From Leuctra nigra (taxonomy: Eukaryota; Arthropoda; Insecta; Plecoptera; Leuctridae), in NCBI GenBank assembly GCA_934045905.1, contig OW203763.1, positions 22,557,108-22,621,107 on the forward strand: 64,000 nucleotides of DNA, read 5' to 3'. The position numbers and the translations under genes are program-made. Positions 24,959 through 40,115 of this stretch are shown here, one piece after another. The first letter of the stretch is position 1. The number at the start of each line of letters is the position of its first letter. The notes beneath the pieces were generated by a model that saw only the letters and a program-made list of their open reading frames with translations, was not told the origin of the DNA and searched no databases.

Positions 24959-25003
<45 letters not shown>
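24959..25003 (+). repeat. (CT)n microsatellite
   Basis: About 22 uninterrupted CT units, preceded by a G-rich stretch (24860-24912). Read on the minus strand it is GAGAG repeat, the sequence bound by GAGA factor/Pipsqueak in flies; function here not shown. Confidence 0.95.
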
Positions 25004-25005
<2 letters not shown>

Positions 25006-25399
25006 TCTCTACGGGTCCTCACGGATGCTGCCTCTTGCCATCTCACTTCTCGGTACCAGATGCAGGGCGATGCGATGGTAAATCCAACCAGATCAAGGCC
25101 CAAGAACTGCTTTTATGCGGGAATTACCTTCTTCGTGGTGGTGAAAATAGATGGACATATAAAAATACATTTATGTAAATCTTGTTGAATATCCGCTGGA
25201 ATCATTTTATTTATATTTATCATGGGCGATTTGATGAGGGCTGTAGGTGGTTGCCACATTACGGTTAGAATGTGATGAGCGATACTTTATATAAAAACCA
25301 GCATCTAATTGATACTTAACATGATATATATTGGTGTTTTAATCGAAATTATAGCTCGTTAGTGATAGAGGATTGAGATTTAAGCCCGGTTCAACCATT

Positions 25400-25456
25400 G
25401 GTTCAACGACATAGTTGCTTCGATACTATGGTGGAGGTGCCGGGTGCATTCCCGTG
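25400..25456 (+). mobile_element. tRNA-like SINE fragment (family 2)
   Basis: Contains an A-box-like GGTTCAACGACATAGTTGCT followed by GGTGGAGGTGCCGGGTGCAT, which resembles a tRNA T-arm with a mutated B-box. The GGTGGAGGTGCC string recurs near 15443 and 63371. Probably a decayed SINE head, not a functional tRNA. Confidence 0.45.
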
Positions 25457-25459
25457 TTT

Positions 25460-28400
25460 TTGTCACGTGACCCGTTCAAGTTATTAGTATTACATTCTTT
25501 AAACTAACTTTATTTTATACTTTGGAGAATTGAGTAATTCTAACTGATTAATTTCGGTGTATCAAAGCATACTTGTTTTATATTTTAAAGGAAAATGTCA
25601 TAGTTTCCATGGTCATACTTAATACTGAAATGTTTTAGATAATTGTGAACATAAACACAATAATTATTCCATAAAAGTATTACAGAATATTTCGAAAAGG
25701 ATATGGAAACTAGAGGGAACTTTGAATACGCTTGCCCAGACCAATAAAAAATGATGGTCGTTCACGGGCTATCTCCCCTCCCTGCCCCCCAACCCCTGGC
25801 TCTATGGAATATCCAGATGAGGTCTCCATGTATATAGGTGTATATATAATGCCAGTTTTAATCCACATATGAATGCATAAATGTAATACACAGGTACACT
25901 CGGTGTCCTTACAAAATGTCCCCCGTTTTCTCGCCAAAAGCTTTTATAGAATAGAGCTTTTACAATAACTAGAATGCCTTGTTGCCAATTCCACGCTTAC
26001 TGCATTGTTCATAGCTTGACAACATTGCATTTACCTCTCAGATGGCTAGATGGGTAGTGTGTATGTGGCACTAAAGCTTCTCTGATAAACAGAACATGCA
26101 ACACTTTCATTATGAAACAATTGGTGATTCTTTCTTTAAGATCATATTCAGAAGCTTTGGGTAGCAGTTAACTAAAGTCAAATACAGTCTACTTTGAGGG
26201 TAATTTTCATTCCCAAACCAAATTCTAACTTTAGTTTATCATTAGTGTAGAACCCACACACTGATAGCTCTATTATGCATATGGCTAGGTGCAATGGGAA
26301 TGAGAACCCCCATGCCCCAGACAATTCGATTTAATTAGGATTTATGTAAACTAATAACGCTAACCAGAATGGGATTGCATTCTGCCGGCATAGTACCGCA
26401 TGGAGAATAATATCAGGGAATCTATGTTCCCCAATCCCCATTCCCACTATATCAGATGGTGATCTAAACAAGTAGTCATGCCCGCGTGTGCTGCATTATG
26501 AAATAATGTCATCGCATCATTTATGCTCTAGTCTATTTAATATTGAACACCTGTGAATATTTTTTTTTCAGTTATTCTGTCTATTTTCGTGTGTGTTTGT
26601 TTTTTGGGTAAAGGAACCGTATCTGGTATCACCTGGCATTGAGGGGAGGTATAGAGGGGCCCTTATGTACCTATGACATTCAAGCCACTTAGTCACGATG
26701 AGGATACCATAATTTAACGTGAAACGAGGAAACGTTAAATCACACGGGATGATAGCATTTTCCGTTGAAATGTTTTCCTAAAATGAGTTTTTTTTTCGTG
26801 TAGCAAAAAACGTTGTTTAACTCTGGGGTGATACGCGGAGACTAATTAGTTTGATTTTGATTTTTTTCGAGGCAGCGACTTTGAACTAACTGATATCATA
26901 ATGTTGTTATCAATTATTCAAATTGCCCAGTCATCACACTTCTCGTTATGCATGAATTAAATATTTTGATAAACAATGTGTTTATAATGTTAAATAATGG
27001 CGTCGAATAATATAACTTTGATCTGAAAGAGGAGTGACGACTATTTAGAAAGTCATTCCATTGGAATTATCCCGACATTGACCGTGATAGCAGAGAATAA
27101 CCGTTGGCCTCTAAAATCCCTCCGCACATAATCAACTTTATTGATAAATAATCATGGGACATCTTCCACGTGACAACACAATTTTGGGATAGAAAATGGA
27201 ATTTAGATTTCCGTCGAATTCAAGTCCCAGTTTCACGATGGCTATAACATGAATATTTTCCAAGCTATCCTCATTTTCCAACCGCTCTGCTCGTGGCGTG
27301 AAAATCCTCCCCGACCCCCTCATCCTCACCCCTTTGTTCCTAACTTCTTCGAGCGGCGGCATTCTTTATTAATTACATTTCCATGGTGCTATCCCCTTAA
27401 TGGGGGCCTCCTTCTCTTTCCCATGGCATACCCAATCCCTAACTTCTTCCTAATTGCTTCTGACTTCATTACAATAATATCCACATATTTCTAAATTCTA
27501 ATTCTCTTCGGTGCCATTTTCCCTCTCTCAGCAGGGTATATATAGATATAGAAGGGAAATGTTAGTATACTCATAGTTAAGAAAAAAGCGGACACTAAAA
27601 GTTCAGCGAGCTTCTAAAATTAGTGATGACCAAATATTAGCTTACAAACACCTCAAAGATGCTTTTACAGGAATTAAGTGTTCGAAATGACAAGTAAGAC
27701 ATGCATTTGTGATTTTCTTGAATCAATTTGCGCTCCCTCCTTCGCATATTGCAACCACTCGTCCAACTAAAGGCCTGGAGAGTAGATAAGTATCAACCTA
27801 TATCGTTTATTACTTATTATGGGTAGTTTCTAGCTGGCCGTTTCACATCCTGATGGTCTCCACCTTGTTACATTTAAGCTAGTTAGATGGTAAAATCTAA
27901 GTTATACACTTTGACTAAAGTGTAACTTAAGTTAAGAGCATAACGCGTACACTTAAACTTTACGACCATTTTCACTCTTACATTAAGTACGACCACGTTA
28001 TGTATAATACTGGTCTATGGGAAAGATCAGGGATTTGGGGGGAAGGGGGGGGGGGGGTTCCAAGGAAGGAATATAATATAGTGTGCGGTATGGTGGATAT
28101 AGGATATTACATAAAACAATGGTTGCGTCCTTAAAATCATCGTGAGTTTGAGTGTTAGAGCATAGTTTGATATCAATGTGAGTCGCATTGTTGTAGGATG
28201 CGAGGGTACTCTCTAATTACTGGATCTGTAGATGGCTACTGAAATGGTTTTGTGGCTATGTATTGGGAAATGCTATTGGCCGGTTCGAAAGGGGTGCAGC
28301 AGTTTGTGGGAAACCATCCCTGTCATATGCAGATTTTCCTCTTCACGAATAATTTAATACCATGAAGAGGGGTGGGTTTTTGGAAATGAAAAGGGGTTGG

Positions 28401-30400
28401 GAAAATGAAAACGGGAAGGGTTGAACAATTGCAGTGAAATGGTGACTTGCTCCGTCGTGCCCCCCCCCCCCCCCCCCCTTGGAACAATGGCACGATCATC
28501 GCCATTTAGAAAAAAAAATAAAGAATTAGAGGTCTCGGTCTGCACTGCGGGTGTCCGGCATAACAATCATTGTCGGTGGCGTCGTTTTTAATTTTCACTA
28601 ATCATCATGGATACATAATGGTCTTTGTAATGTTTTTAAATCATCAGTTTAAATAAGTTTTATAAAATGAGTTTCGTATCGTTGAGTAATTAACAAAAAT
28701 AAAGTCATATAGTGCGAAGTAATTTCAATATAAATTAACTTCTCTATAAGACCTCAAGTAATCTCTTTCAGTGAAAACACGTTGCAGCTGCGTTTATTGG
28801 CCTGCAGATAAGGCTTAACAAATTTGCAAGTTTTAATCACATTCGGACTGAGGAAAGTTTGAACGCTCTGTGTAGCATGGTGGAAATTGTATTCGGCCAA
28901 TCCGGGCAAAGCAGCGGGGGTGGTTCGTGAAGGGGGTAGGTGGGTGGCGCAAGGGGTGGGTAAGGGGGGTGATTTGTTATGGGACGTCGACTGGAATAAA
29001 AGACTACACCTTTTTCTATGTCCCGACCTCCTTCACTAAGGGTGAATTATTAGTTTTGGGGTTGAGCGGTTCAAAGTAAAATTAATGTGACTATGGTTGT
29101 TCTGGGCGAGTGTTATTTTTTTCTTTCCACCCCCTTAAATCTTCGACTAGAAAATCATTCTACCCTCAAGAATCTAGATTACATTCAGAAGGTAAATCAA
29201 CCACCTAAATATTCAACGGTACTTTCAGCCACCCCGAAAAAATCACTGATTTGTTGATTTTTGTTGCATTCTTCATTTCTGTCAGCCCATGACAAAACGA
29301 CCATTTTTACCTTTGAAAATATACCGCTCTTTGGTAGACATTCTGAAATATTTTCTTTTAGCCCCCCAGAACCATTCTGTCACTTATTTTTTATAACTGT
29401 TGTTCAAGTTAAGCGAGGTGTAATTATATAAATTAGTAATTGCTCTCAATTTAACTATATAATGGAATCTAATCTAAACAGTCGCGTGGGTTTGACTCCA
29501 GCCGAAGGCAATGCACGACCAGTTGAAGAGCTATAACGTAGGATGCATTTTGATGACCATGGTAATCGTTCATTACAAATAACAATTCACTATCTCAAGT
29601 CTGTTTCCTCTTGGAGCATAACATAATGAAATGCATACGAGAATGATCCGAGTTGCATACTGACTGTTATAAAATGCATACTTGACAGTTATCTTCCTGA
29701 GAGTAAATCAGTTACATCTTAATTACGGTTCATGTATATTTATATAAAATATGAATTTGCATAAGTTTTAAATTCAACAATTTTAAAGTAGCATTTTAAT
29801 AGAGATATTACGCTCAAGTGGCCAACTGACCAGTTTTTAAAATTATGGTGATGAGCCAAACTTTAGATAATCTTTGTAGTATGGATACACTTCAGATTTA
29901 TACTTCTGCCTTTACACAAGCTACGAAATCTAAAGATGAACATTTGAAGTGTATTCCAGACGATTTAACATTCGTACTATTATTTTGCTTCATTCCGAAA
30001 CTCTACAATATATAATATAGTGCTCTAGAGAAATAAAAATCTCAAGTCAAAGTCACCATTAGATGTATATTATATCGATATATTTCAGTCTGTTAAACAT
30101 TTAGTATCATTTATATCAACCCATACTGGATATAAGCTTGGATTAGGCTATTTTAGTATTTCTTCTTCTTTGCAAGGGCTCACTGCATAAAGTCAAGGTA
30201 CATAACATTGTCTTGGGCCATTGTCCACGGGCAATGGGGCGGGGTAGTACACCGTGACAAGGGTAGCCGAGCTGCCTCCGACGGAATGGCCCAAACTTGG
30301 GGTGTTTTCGAGATCTAGGGGTGGAACTGGGGGGTTGAGAGGGGGGCTGAGTGTATAGGTAATGTTGGCTCGGGAGGGATGCTGGAGAAGTACGAAGGAG
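25460..30400. other. Intron 2 noncoding DNA
   Basis: AT-rich with G-rich patches at 28025-28057 and 28915-28970, a 19-C run at 28460-28478 and a GT-rich patch near 26580. No gene recognised. Open frames are short and lack similarity. Confidence 0.6.
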
Positions 30401-30421
30401 GGGGTCGGGGGGGGGGGGGGG

Positions 30422-33400
30422 TTAGATGCCAGCAAGTGGATATGTTATTTCCCTAGAAAGTAGCCATTCTGTAGAATATAGTTCACTCTACGCCAGCACC
30501 CCCAATGTACAGTGTTCAACATACCTATAGAGACTGGTGAAGCTTTCCCGTACGCGATATTTCTCCTGGAAGTGAAGGATACAATTAGTAACTAGAAATC
30601 AAACACACTGAAACTGTAATGGAGATGATTAACAATATTTATTGGCAATAAGATGAAAATATATACCTATGTATCATCCGGAGAAAAAGTATCCCATTTT
30701 GTCTACAACCATTCTTATTTTGAAAAAATAAGGGTACCTAGTTCGTTTTTGCAATATCGGTATTATAAAGTTTTGTTTCAATTTCCATAACGTCGCCTTT
30801 CTCAATTTAATTTCCTTTACTACTAAATAAACTAATAAATTAACAGCCTTCCAAAAGAACACAAAAAGCTAATTCAATTAATTACTTCGTTTGTAACGTA
30901 TTCCCCGACCATCATTTCCGATCATATGGGTCTCGCGTCCGACACTTCCTCACTAATACATACTGACCCATACATTATGTCGGCGACATAAACTTAATCA
31001 TGTTTTCGGGTTCCTTTACAAGGTGACTCTTCCCGTATATTAGGAGACATTATCCCAGGTGATAAAGCCTATCTGTCATTTTCTAATTGAACATGGAAAG
31101 CGTCTTTCTATGATAACCCGGGCAATGGGTTTGCGGTTACCGTTTAGTAATTAATTTCGTTAGTTGTTGTTACGTTTTTCAAACTGGATTTTCGAGTGCG
31201 GTTCCTGCGCTTTGGCCGGATATTAAGACATGGGTACACGTTGCAGGTGATAAAACATGATGAATTGTCACCTCTTCCTTAACTCGACATTGCCTCGACT
31301 TATCTTTAGACGTACAAAGTAGATTTACCAAAAGCAATTTAGCCTTCGACGTTAAATTTTAGTTTTTTTTGTAGTCATGTGATTATTTTTTTTTTACATA
31401 TATTGGTGCATGTTTCTTTTACACAGCTGGGGTATGACAAAACACGAGTTGAACATTTCGGTGATAATGTTCCTTAATTACTCATTTTCTTTCCCCTTCC
31501 TATTGTCATCGGTATCGTCGCTGACAATTGGCTGAAAGACAGTTATGGGGGCTCACATGTGATTGCCATTTGTCAAAATTAGGGACATTGACGATAATAG
31601 TTGTTCGTTGATTGGTTATGAATGTGTGGAAATGGAGAATGATCTAACTCAGTGGGAGTGACAAGAGTTATCATTGATAACAACAAGAGAATGCATTTTC
31701 TTTCCTCCCTACCCTATATACTTAAGGGTGGGATATGCCTAAAGCAATTTATATGAAATATACCATCATATAAGTTTGTTGCGATTGGTTTTCGAAGGCA
31801 GATGGCAGACATTCTATTTTTTCAAGCCACCCCCTTTGATAAGGGTAGAAGAATTATGTTCTAATATCTTCGGGATTTACGTAATATATAGTATTATTCT
31901 TTAATAATAGCGAGAAATCAGTGGCATTACATCATCCCCAAGTCCACCCCCTTCTCACTTAGACCGAAGATAAAGAGTACGTTCTTATTATAATATATTA
32001 TGTAATATAAGCGGCAATAACGAACCCCTTTAGCTTCATAGCGTAAAATATCTGTGGCAGTTTGTGCCAAGCTATCATATTTATGGTCGCCTTGTTTTCT
32101 TTTCCAGCTCTATTTTTTTTCTTTGTGAGATTAAATCCCATAACTTAGATTTTTCCCAAGCAGCCGTATATACCTATAGCCATGCCTATCTGCATCCTTA
32201 TGCCATAGAGAACCAAGCGCAAATAACAAATAAACTGGAAAATGGAAAAGTTCGAGAATAAATTATATTCGTTATCTGCATTCTATGCAAAATATTGTTA
32301 ATATATCTTTTTGAAAATTCTTCTCCAATGTCAATATAGATCGATACATTATAAATCAGTTTCCTTTCAAGTTTCTTCAGATCAAATTAGCAAATAATAT
32401 ATTATTTTTATTCTATTATAAAAACTGGGCCGAATCACTCATTGCTTCCTGAATGTATATAAAGTAATAGTAAACCTTAAAAGTGCGTAATGTATTTTTT
32501 CCCTGCATTTTTATGGTCGGTTTTCCATGTTTTTAGAACTCTAAAAAGTCGTAGCCTCATGGGGGATGAGGATCGTAACAATTGTGTGGTATGTAGATGA
32601 TTTCTGAAGATAATGGCAAACAATTTCAGGCATGAGAGCAAATGTAAATTCGGATAGAACGGGTATAAGTAGCCGGCAGTATTATGCAGTACAGTCACGT
32701 ACAAACGTACTGGTATCCTGAATGAAAATTCATAAAGGAAGCAATTATTAAAATGCGAATAAATCTGTTTTTTTTAATGGAACACGTCGTTGAACTTTTA
32801 ATCCTATTGACATCTACTGGGTGGTCCTCAATGGATAGATTTGATAAAGGTTCAAAAAGTCCAGTTTCATTTTCGAGCATAAACGTAACCTTAAAAACTT
32901 CTTCTTCTCTACAGCAATATCCACTTTTAAAAGTTGTTGGTTCCTGCAATAGGATAACCAAGGTAGGATGAAATATAATTTATAAGGATGAGCAGGGCGT
33001 GAAAATGTTATATATTTACCAGTGAATTGCAACCTTGGGTAAAGTTTCAGGTCGGGAAGTTTTATAAGGTATTCTTTTGGAGGGGTAAAGAAAGGAATAA
33101 TGTAACAACGTTTTTTCATGAGGAAGATTGCACGGATTTTTAATTTTCAACTTGATCGCTGGAAACTTTACATAATAATAAAATATCTCTACAAAGAACA
33201 TCATTCCTTTTTTTTATCACGAAATCAAGTTAATTTTATACGAAGAAGAAGAAGAATGATTTGTATATTCGGTTTAAACTAGAATTTTTCAGTAGAATAT
33301 CGCCACTGGGTAAATAATAAATATACAAAAAAAATGTGTTGGAACAGTGAACCAATCTCTATAGGGATACATTTTTTTGAAGTCAGATGACTGAAGAATT

Positions 33401-36400
33401 TTTGTTATACTTACTGTTATTAAATATTTTGATAACTTCATTTAATTGTTAAAATTTAATTATGAAGGTAATTTCATAAGTAGCATGGCATCAAGGGCAA
33501 TTATCGAAACAATTTCAATACGGGTAAGGATGTATAAAATAAGGTGTGAATAATATTTATGAAAGTTAGTTCCTAAAGTGAACTATTTCGTCGTGAATAC
33601 TTGCCATCAAAGCTGTATGAACTGATTACACACACCGTTAAAAGTTGAGTGTATGTAGTAGTGATGCACAGTGATTTTGTATAAAGGGGAATCGTCGTCT
33701 AACCATATAGAGAGAGTAACACAAACTTCCCATGAAAGCGTCCCTGGAGTCTTCCTACGGCGTCGCAAGGGCTGATCCAAACGAGGCGTCCATTTCATAG
33801 GGATCGACCCTTGCGTCTATCCGTGAACATACAACGACGCCGATTCCCAACTCTATACCTATATTCTAGAAAACCAAGAAAACGATATTTATATCAATTT
33901 CGCTTATTTTCACAGCAAAATAAGGAACATCCAGATAAGCAGGGATGTTGTTACTTTTGCTTTTTACTGTTCTGTGGTCGTTTAAACAATCTATGAACAA
34001 CATTATTTTCACAAGGAAAAAAAATGACAAAAAATATAGTAATAGAAGGTAAATTCAAGACTGAATGTATACAAATTACAGACTTCATATTTTCTTATTT
34101 TCTTCTTCACTAACCAATACAATATAAACCCATTACATAAGTTATACCATTGGGAACATCGAAATTTTTTACTGTGCTTTCATTACAAAAATATTTTCAG
34201 CTGTGTGCTTAGTTGTACCGTGTATGTGTGATATGTAGTTAAGATAAGACTAATATAGGTAGATGGGAGAGCTGGCAGTGCCATTAATTAGAGTAAATGG
34301 GCCCCGTTATCTCTCCTGCCCTGGTATATACGCGCAATGCATTCCGGGGGGGTTGCAGGGGGTTGGGGGCTGGTGGAGGGATGCTCGGAAAATGGGAAAC
34401 ATGGGACCGCTAAATTTAGTTCAGGTCTACGTATAGGTAGATACCATTCTCATTTCATGGAGCATAGCAAAGTTTGTTTAGAACAATTAAAGGTTTTTGT
34501 GCTGTTTTTTTTCGTGTTTTTCCTGTTTTTAGAATGGATGCATGGTTCGTTTTAGTAATTCTGTTATTATGACTTAAAATAAAATCCGCTGTGGAGGTTA
34601 TAACCTAACAAGAAAAAAAGAACATAGACGAAAAGCGAAATTATTCGCACGAAAAACTCACGAAATTAAAGAACTTTAGAAGTGTATGTACATAATTATA
34701 TTTAATTACAGCTCTCTATAGTCTATAATCCCACTCTTTCTGTAAAATTACACCCCCATCTAGCGTTACAACTAAGTGGTAATGCTCCCGAGTTTTAGCA
34801 ATGGAGAGAAGTTATGGTTTGCACTCTATATTGTATACCATTATGCCTTTTAGCAATTGCGTGTGTACAAACAGTTAGGGCAAACAACAGCTACAAATCA
34901 GCATATATAATAGGCGTCAAGGTAATCAAAATGGAACTTTATAGGTGTGAAAATGACTATCATAAACCTAGCTTTATACAGTTGAACATGTCAAAGATTT
35001 AGATTTTGTTTTGATTTCTGTAATTATTGAAATCGATTGAACAATTGACTTCAGTAATAAATAAATTTAGCATACTGTACTCGTTGAAATTGCAATTTGT
35101 TCTATGCGCTTTGAATTTGAACAAAAATACTTCAAGCTTAAAGTCAATCTTCTAAGTGTTAACTATAATCAGCATTAAATCTCATTCAGCAGATTTATAA
35201 AACGTAACGGATTGAAAGAATGATAATTGGCAATCTAAGAAAGAATTTCAAGGTATTTCAAGTTAATAAACGTGACAAGTCAGGTTTTATATAAAGTAAT
35301 AAAAGCTTGCAACTTGCAACAAAGTAGAGGCAACCACTTGCGCTAAGATATTTACATCTATATAGAGATAGTATTTTCTTGATTTTCTTATAAGATGAGC
35401 CAATTATGTATATGGTTTCAGTGATACTCCATGGATTTAATTGGGGCTTTGCATCAAGTGCATCCATTTCCCATGGCAATAAAATAGTCATAAAATAATT
35501 CTCTGCATTTTCTTATAACTATATTGAATTAAATCAGTATTAAAATACTGGTATTATCATACATTCCTAGGACTATAATACTCCTATATATATTTCTCAC
35601 CTTCGTATTGGGTTTTTGTCCATTGAGATGAGATAACGGAGATGCAATTTCTTATCGTTTTTTTTTACTGAAAAATACAAAAATTGTTTTATGTACCCCT
35701 TCTTGTTTTGAAGAAGTAAGTCTCTATGAAAATCTAAAAGTAAAGTAATGTTTTTGGAATGATACAACCATTTTTAAAAATCACTGCACTCATTCAATCC
35801 CCTTGAATAAAAAGAAAAATCAATTCAGTTCTTTAATCTGATGCAAATCACCCCCCCCCCCCCTCCACCCCCATCTATGACATAATCAATCCTCTGAGGA
35901 TTTTCACCCCCTGTGTCTTAAGGGTACTATCAATGAAGACAATTTAAAAACTAAGCCTTAGCTAAGGGAATGTTGAAATTCGCGCCAATATAATTTGAAT
36001 CCTTGATTACTCTGTGATACGAGTTTAAAGCTCCACCCTGACTAATTTCATTTGAAATAGATCTCTCTATGCATGGGTTCCTTGCGTAGTTATTGCTTCG
36101 ATTTGTCAAGCCATGGATGCGAGTCAAATGAGGTAGAACAAATTACCAAGTTAATTGCAACTGTTTTGTATCGACTGTCAAAACAAGGGTGTGTATCAGC
36201 TATACACTTACTATGTTACAGCTCATATGTTTTATTTTTGTTGCCTCGTTGTTTCGAAAAATGTTATTACCTCGTCGAAAAATCCAGAAAATGAAAGTGT
36301 CCGGAAATGTCCATTTCGGGAAAATTACATTAGTCATATATAATGCAACAGTTACAATCTATTTTTAATACCCAATAAACATTTAAGTTATCATGAATGT

Positions 36401-36500
36401 ATTTTATGTTGATATTGCATCATTACACTCATAACACTTGTTAAATACGTCAATCAAAACTATCTTTACCATCATCACTTGCCGTCGCTTGTCACTTCAA
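30422..36500. other. Intron 2 noncoding DNA
   Basis: Mostly AT-rich. The segment 33690-33850 is GC-richer and contains an imperfect hairpin (33761-33817). A 13-C run lies at 35851-35863. No gene recognised. Confidence 0.6.
33761..33817. repeat. Imperfect hairpin in GC-richer block
   Basis: The arm CGTCGCAAGGGCTGATCC (33761-33778) pairs with GGATCGACCCTTGCGTC (33801-33817) at about 14 of 17 positions, with a 22-nt loop. The right arm on the minus strand also resembles a tRNA B-box (GGGTCGATCCC). Could be a short RNA hairpin or SINE debris. Confidence 0.4.
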
Positions 36501-36504
36501 GTAT

Positions 36505-36590
36505 CGAATGTGAAGAGTTTGATCGGAAGGGGTTGAGGGAATCGAACTAGCGACCTTCCAAATCAATATTCCACCCGTTTTATCTACATC
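36505..36590 (-). mobile_element. tRNA-like SINE fragment
   Basis: On the minus strand a B-box match (AGTTCGATTCCC, about 36538-36549) is preceded by AAAACGGGTGGAATATTGAT, a degenerate A-box and anticodon region. No folded full tRNA could be drawn, so a SINE remnant is more likely. Confidence 0.4.
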
Positions 36591-36599
36591 ACAGTAAAG

Positions 36600-39500
36600 G
36601 AAGCAATAGGAACTCCGGTGTCTTTGTCATTTAGCTCAGTATAGTTGGCGCATGGCACTCTGTAATATAATGGGCTAGAGCTGTCTTCCACAGATCCTCG
36701 TAAAAGCTTTTCAACATCCTTGATGACTTTGCCAAGGGGTGGTAAAAGAGAATATCGCCCCCTCCCGCTATACCTCCCACACAAACCCCCCCACCCACCT
36801 CGTCCCACTCATATACACACTTTTCTTTGCGTTTATATCGTTGCCCCCCACCCCCGCTCTCATCGCCCATCTCCAAACCATCCCTCTTTTCGAAAACATT
36901 TTTCATTACTTTACAATCTCAAAAGAAGTTCTCTGATTTGAGAGAGATTTCACTGCAACTTTGTCAATTCATGATAGCAATTCTGACAAAGTTTGGCGAA
37001 TGTCCATGTAACTATGTCGCAACTAAAATTTAATCGTGGCATGAGTAACAATCATTAAAATTGTGAATCGCTTGAGATATAGTCGAGTGTTCATAAAATT
37101 TTATTGTGTTTCTATAACCCACAATAAAACAATTGTTGTGCTGTCTCTTTTAGCTTCAATTTTCAAACTAACAAAAATCCAAAAGCTCTAAACTTGTTTT
37201 CAAAGTAAGAAATGCCATCCATTTGGATGTACGATGATGTAAAATGGCGAAGATTTTCGTCAAGAAAGTTTCAGACAGGAAAAGTCTAAATGCCTATCAG
37301 TTTCGTCTGAGCTTATCCAGGCGTCCACATGCCACCCATAATGCAATTCGAATTGCGCCGCCATATTTTCAACCCCCATGCTCCATATGCACTCCATTGC
37401 AATATAATACTATTTCACATCTTACACAAGAATGGATAAATTACATGCTTTGCCATCTGAAATAACATTTTTCCTATTACATTGTTCAAGTCATATATTT
37501 CAATACTTTCTCCTCCTTTTGTATTTCCCATGGGTGATTTCAATTCTTATATTTTTCAATTTGCAACTTTTGAAAAATGGGATAAGGTCTGCAGTTCACT
37601 CCCTCTGGACCCGTTTCCATGTCAACGAAGAAAGGGGTTGGAATGGGGTGGGTGGGATGCAGAGAGGGGGGTGTTGTTATTGAACTTTGGATTGTTATTA
37701 CTAACTTTGGGATAATTTTCATTGTTAATTTTCTTCCGCACGTTTCGTATTTTCCGTATACGCTCTCCTTCTTTTTCCCCCGCACTCATCTTGGGGTGCT
37801 CGTTAAATGATATACGACGCCATAAATGCCACCCGCAGTATGCGAATAGGGGCAATACGGGACCGTTTGATTAGTACTAAATGTTAGTTATTACTCTAAC
37901 TGAGGACCTGTATGTGCTTTACTAATTATTTAAAAAGAAACATTTTTCAAGTATTAATCTATAATTATGCCAAAAAATGATTTTTCCCACTGATTACGAC
38001 AGTGAATGTCTCATATATTAGAGTATCTTCTCAAAATTTATGTTCCTTTTTAGTACTGACAATTTATGGTTTCTTGATAATATTGATAGATAGGTATTTG
38101 TTTGCCAAATGGTTTATGATAATTATACGAATGTCCTGAAAGCACCATAATTGGACACAACGACCTCACGAAGACGATTTCGTTGTTTGCTGTGAATATT
38201 TGATAAAATGTTTTTTGTGTTTCTTAAAGTTTGTGATAAGAGCATTGTAGGAGGTGTCAATCTAACCCAACCACTTCTACAAAGCATGTTTTCAACATAC
38301 CAAGGTCCTGTGTATGGATGGACATTACATGAAACGAAACACAGCACTTCCTAGAATAATGGCTCTTTACATAGCCTACTTAGGTGCTTGAAAGGTGTAA
38401 GATTAGTGTAATGTTTGGATCCCCCGTGGGACAGACGTAACCCACTAAATGTCATGGGGTCTAGGAAATTGCATAAGGATTGTGTCATGAAAGTCACTCA
38501 ATAATGAGTGAACTTGATTTACTATGTTCGAGTCTGGTATGGAGCTATACTATTTTTAGGTACCAATTTGGTTCTTCAAAGAGGGAAAATAAAGAAATGT
38601 GAGATTTTTAGAAGAGGTCTAAAAAATGATTAAAAAGATGAAAAGTCACATTTCGTAAATTTGTAATACTGTATGTAGAAAATCATCTAAACTAAATGTA
38701 TATGAACAAGTAAATAATAACTTTTTACGAAATTAGATGTACCTCTCTATACCTACAAGCAATTTACTTATAATGTCCTTAATGCTTCACACTTATAGCC
38801 ATTTAACGGTCTAAGGGTGGCATCCTTTAGCAATATAAATTTGACCTTATAGCATATACATGCAATAAGGGTTAAGGTACTATCAGTATAGTGATTGTAC
38901 TTGAATGTTCTGGTGGTTTCTCCAATTTTGTTATCTTTTAAAACAGTAAAATATCTTGGGCATCGAAACACCTAAACTGAAATCAAACCCATCGAAAGAT
39001 TGTTTTTAGCCCCCAAAAAACTTCTGAAATTACGTGACTTCATTGGTCAAAATCATGGCGGCGTTCGGTAAAGCAAAAGAAAAAGAAAAAAAGAGTAGCC
39101 AGAACGAAAAGCAGGGATACTCCCCGTTACACCCCCCCCCCCCCCTCGAAAAACCGTGGTAATTTATCTTCCCGTTGATTGCTTTTCGTTAGATTGCTGG
39201 GTGCCCCGTTATTTGTAGCAGGTCCTCCACCGTTCACCTCTCAACCCTAATAAATTACCCCCCCCCCATCCTCCCCCACTCCCCCAACCAACCCCCTACC
39301 CCCCGCCTTGGACGTGCACACCTAAGCATTTTAGACACCCCGAACTAAACTTAACCCCAGAGCTGGCCGTCAGACATACAAAACGCTTACGAGCCATTTT
39401 AAGACCCGTTTTTTTTAACGACCTCAAAAGATAACCACTATTTTAATTGGATATATTATCTAGAATTAATATGCTTTTACTTTAACGTTGATTCTAGGGT

Positions 39501-40115
39501 ATCTGAAATTGATTTTCACCTAATAAAATATTCCTAGGTGTATATAAATGTACAATGAATTCTAAAAAAATCGTCGGTACTAACCTATTCATTTTGATAA
39601 AACTATAAGAGTAATTTGAAGGGTACAAATAACGAAATTAATCGTGAAGTGTGAAATAATTTACAGATTTTCTCGTTATTTCCAAAAGCTCGTCTCTCTT
39701 TCTGATGCACGAAATTGTGCTTAGAAGACAATAATAATTTTAAAATGTCTAATATCTTGGAGCCTGTTATTTGGAGGGTTGAAATGCAGGAGGGGCTATG
39801 ATGGTAGAAAACATGGCTCACCCTTGTTGGTTACCATGGTAACCCGGCAGTGTTTGGGGGGTGCCCGCCCCGCATATGCTCCCATTTATCTGTGGCCATC
39901 ACGGGTAGCAAAAGCTGACGTCCACAAGCCACTTCATGACGGATATTAAATGTCATCGGTGTTGTGATGTCAACGTAAAAAAAACACGTAAAAAGAAGAA
40001 TTTTGAATATCTATTGATTGACAAATAGCATGACTAGTATAATTAATTAGAGGATACATTTTACGCTACTATGCAGAAAATGTGTGCTGCAAACTTCCAA
40101 AATGTATATTGTCCA
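36600..40115. other. Intron 2 noncoding DNA with C-rich patches
   Basis: C-rich patches at 36760-36870, 39132-39145 and 39250-39305. Pho/YY1-type GCCAT cores occur near 37244 and 37361, and a CGTGAC/ATTGGTC/ATGGCGGCG group near 39032-39064 resembles promoter sequence without any following gene. No coding sequence recognised. Confidence 0.5.

Noticed and set aside
34064..34076. ACTGAATGTAT string resembling part of mature iab-4
   Set aside because: Only an 11-nt match, no complementary arm nearby, and it is in abd-A intron 2.
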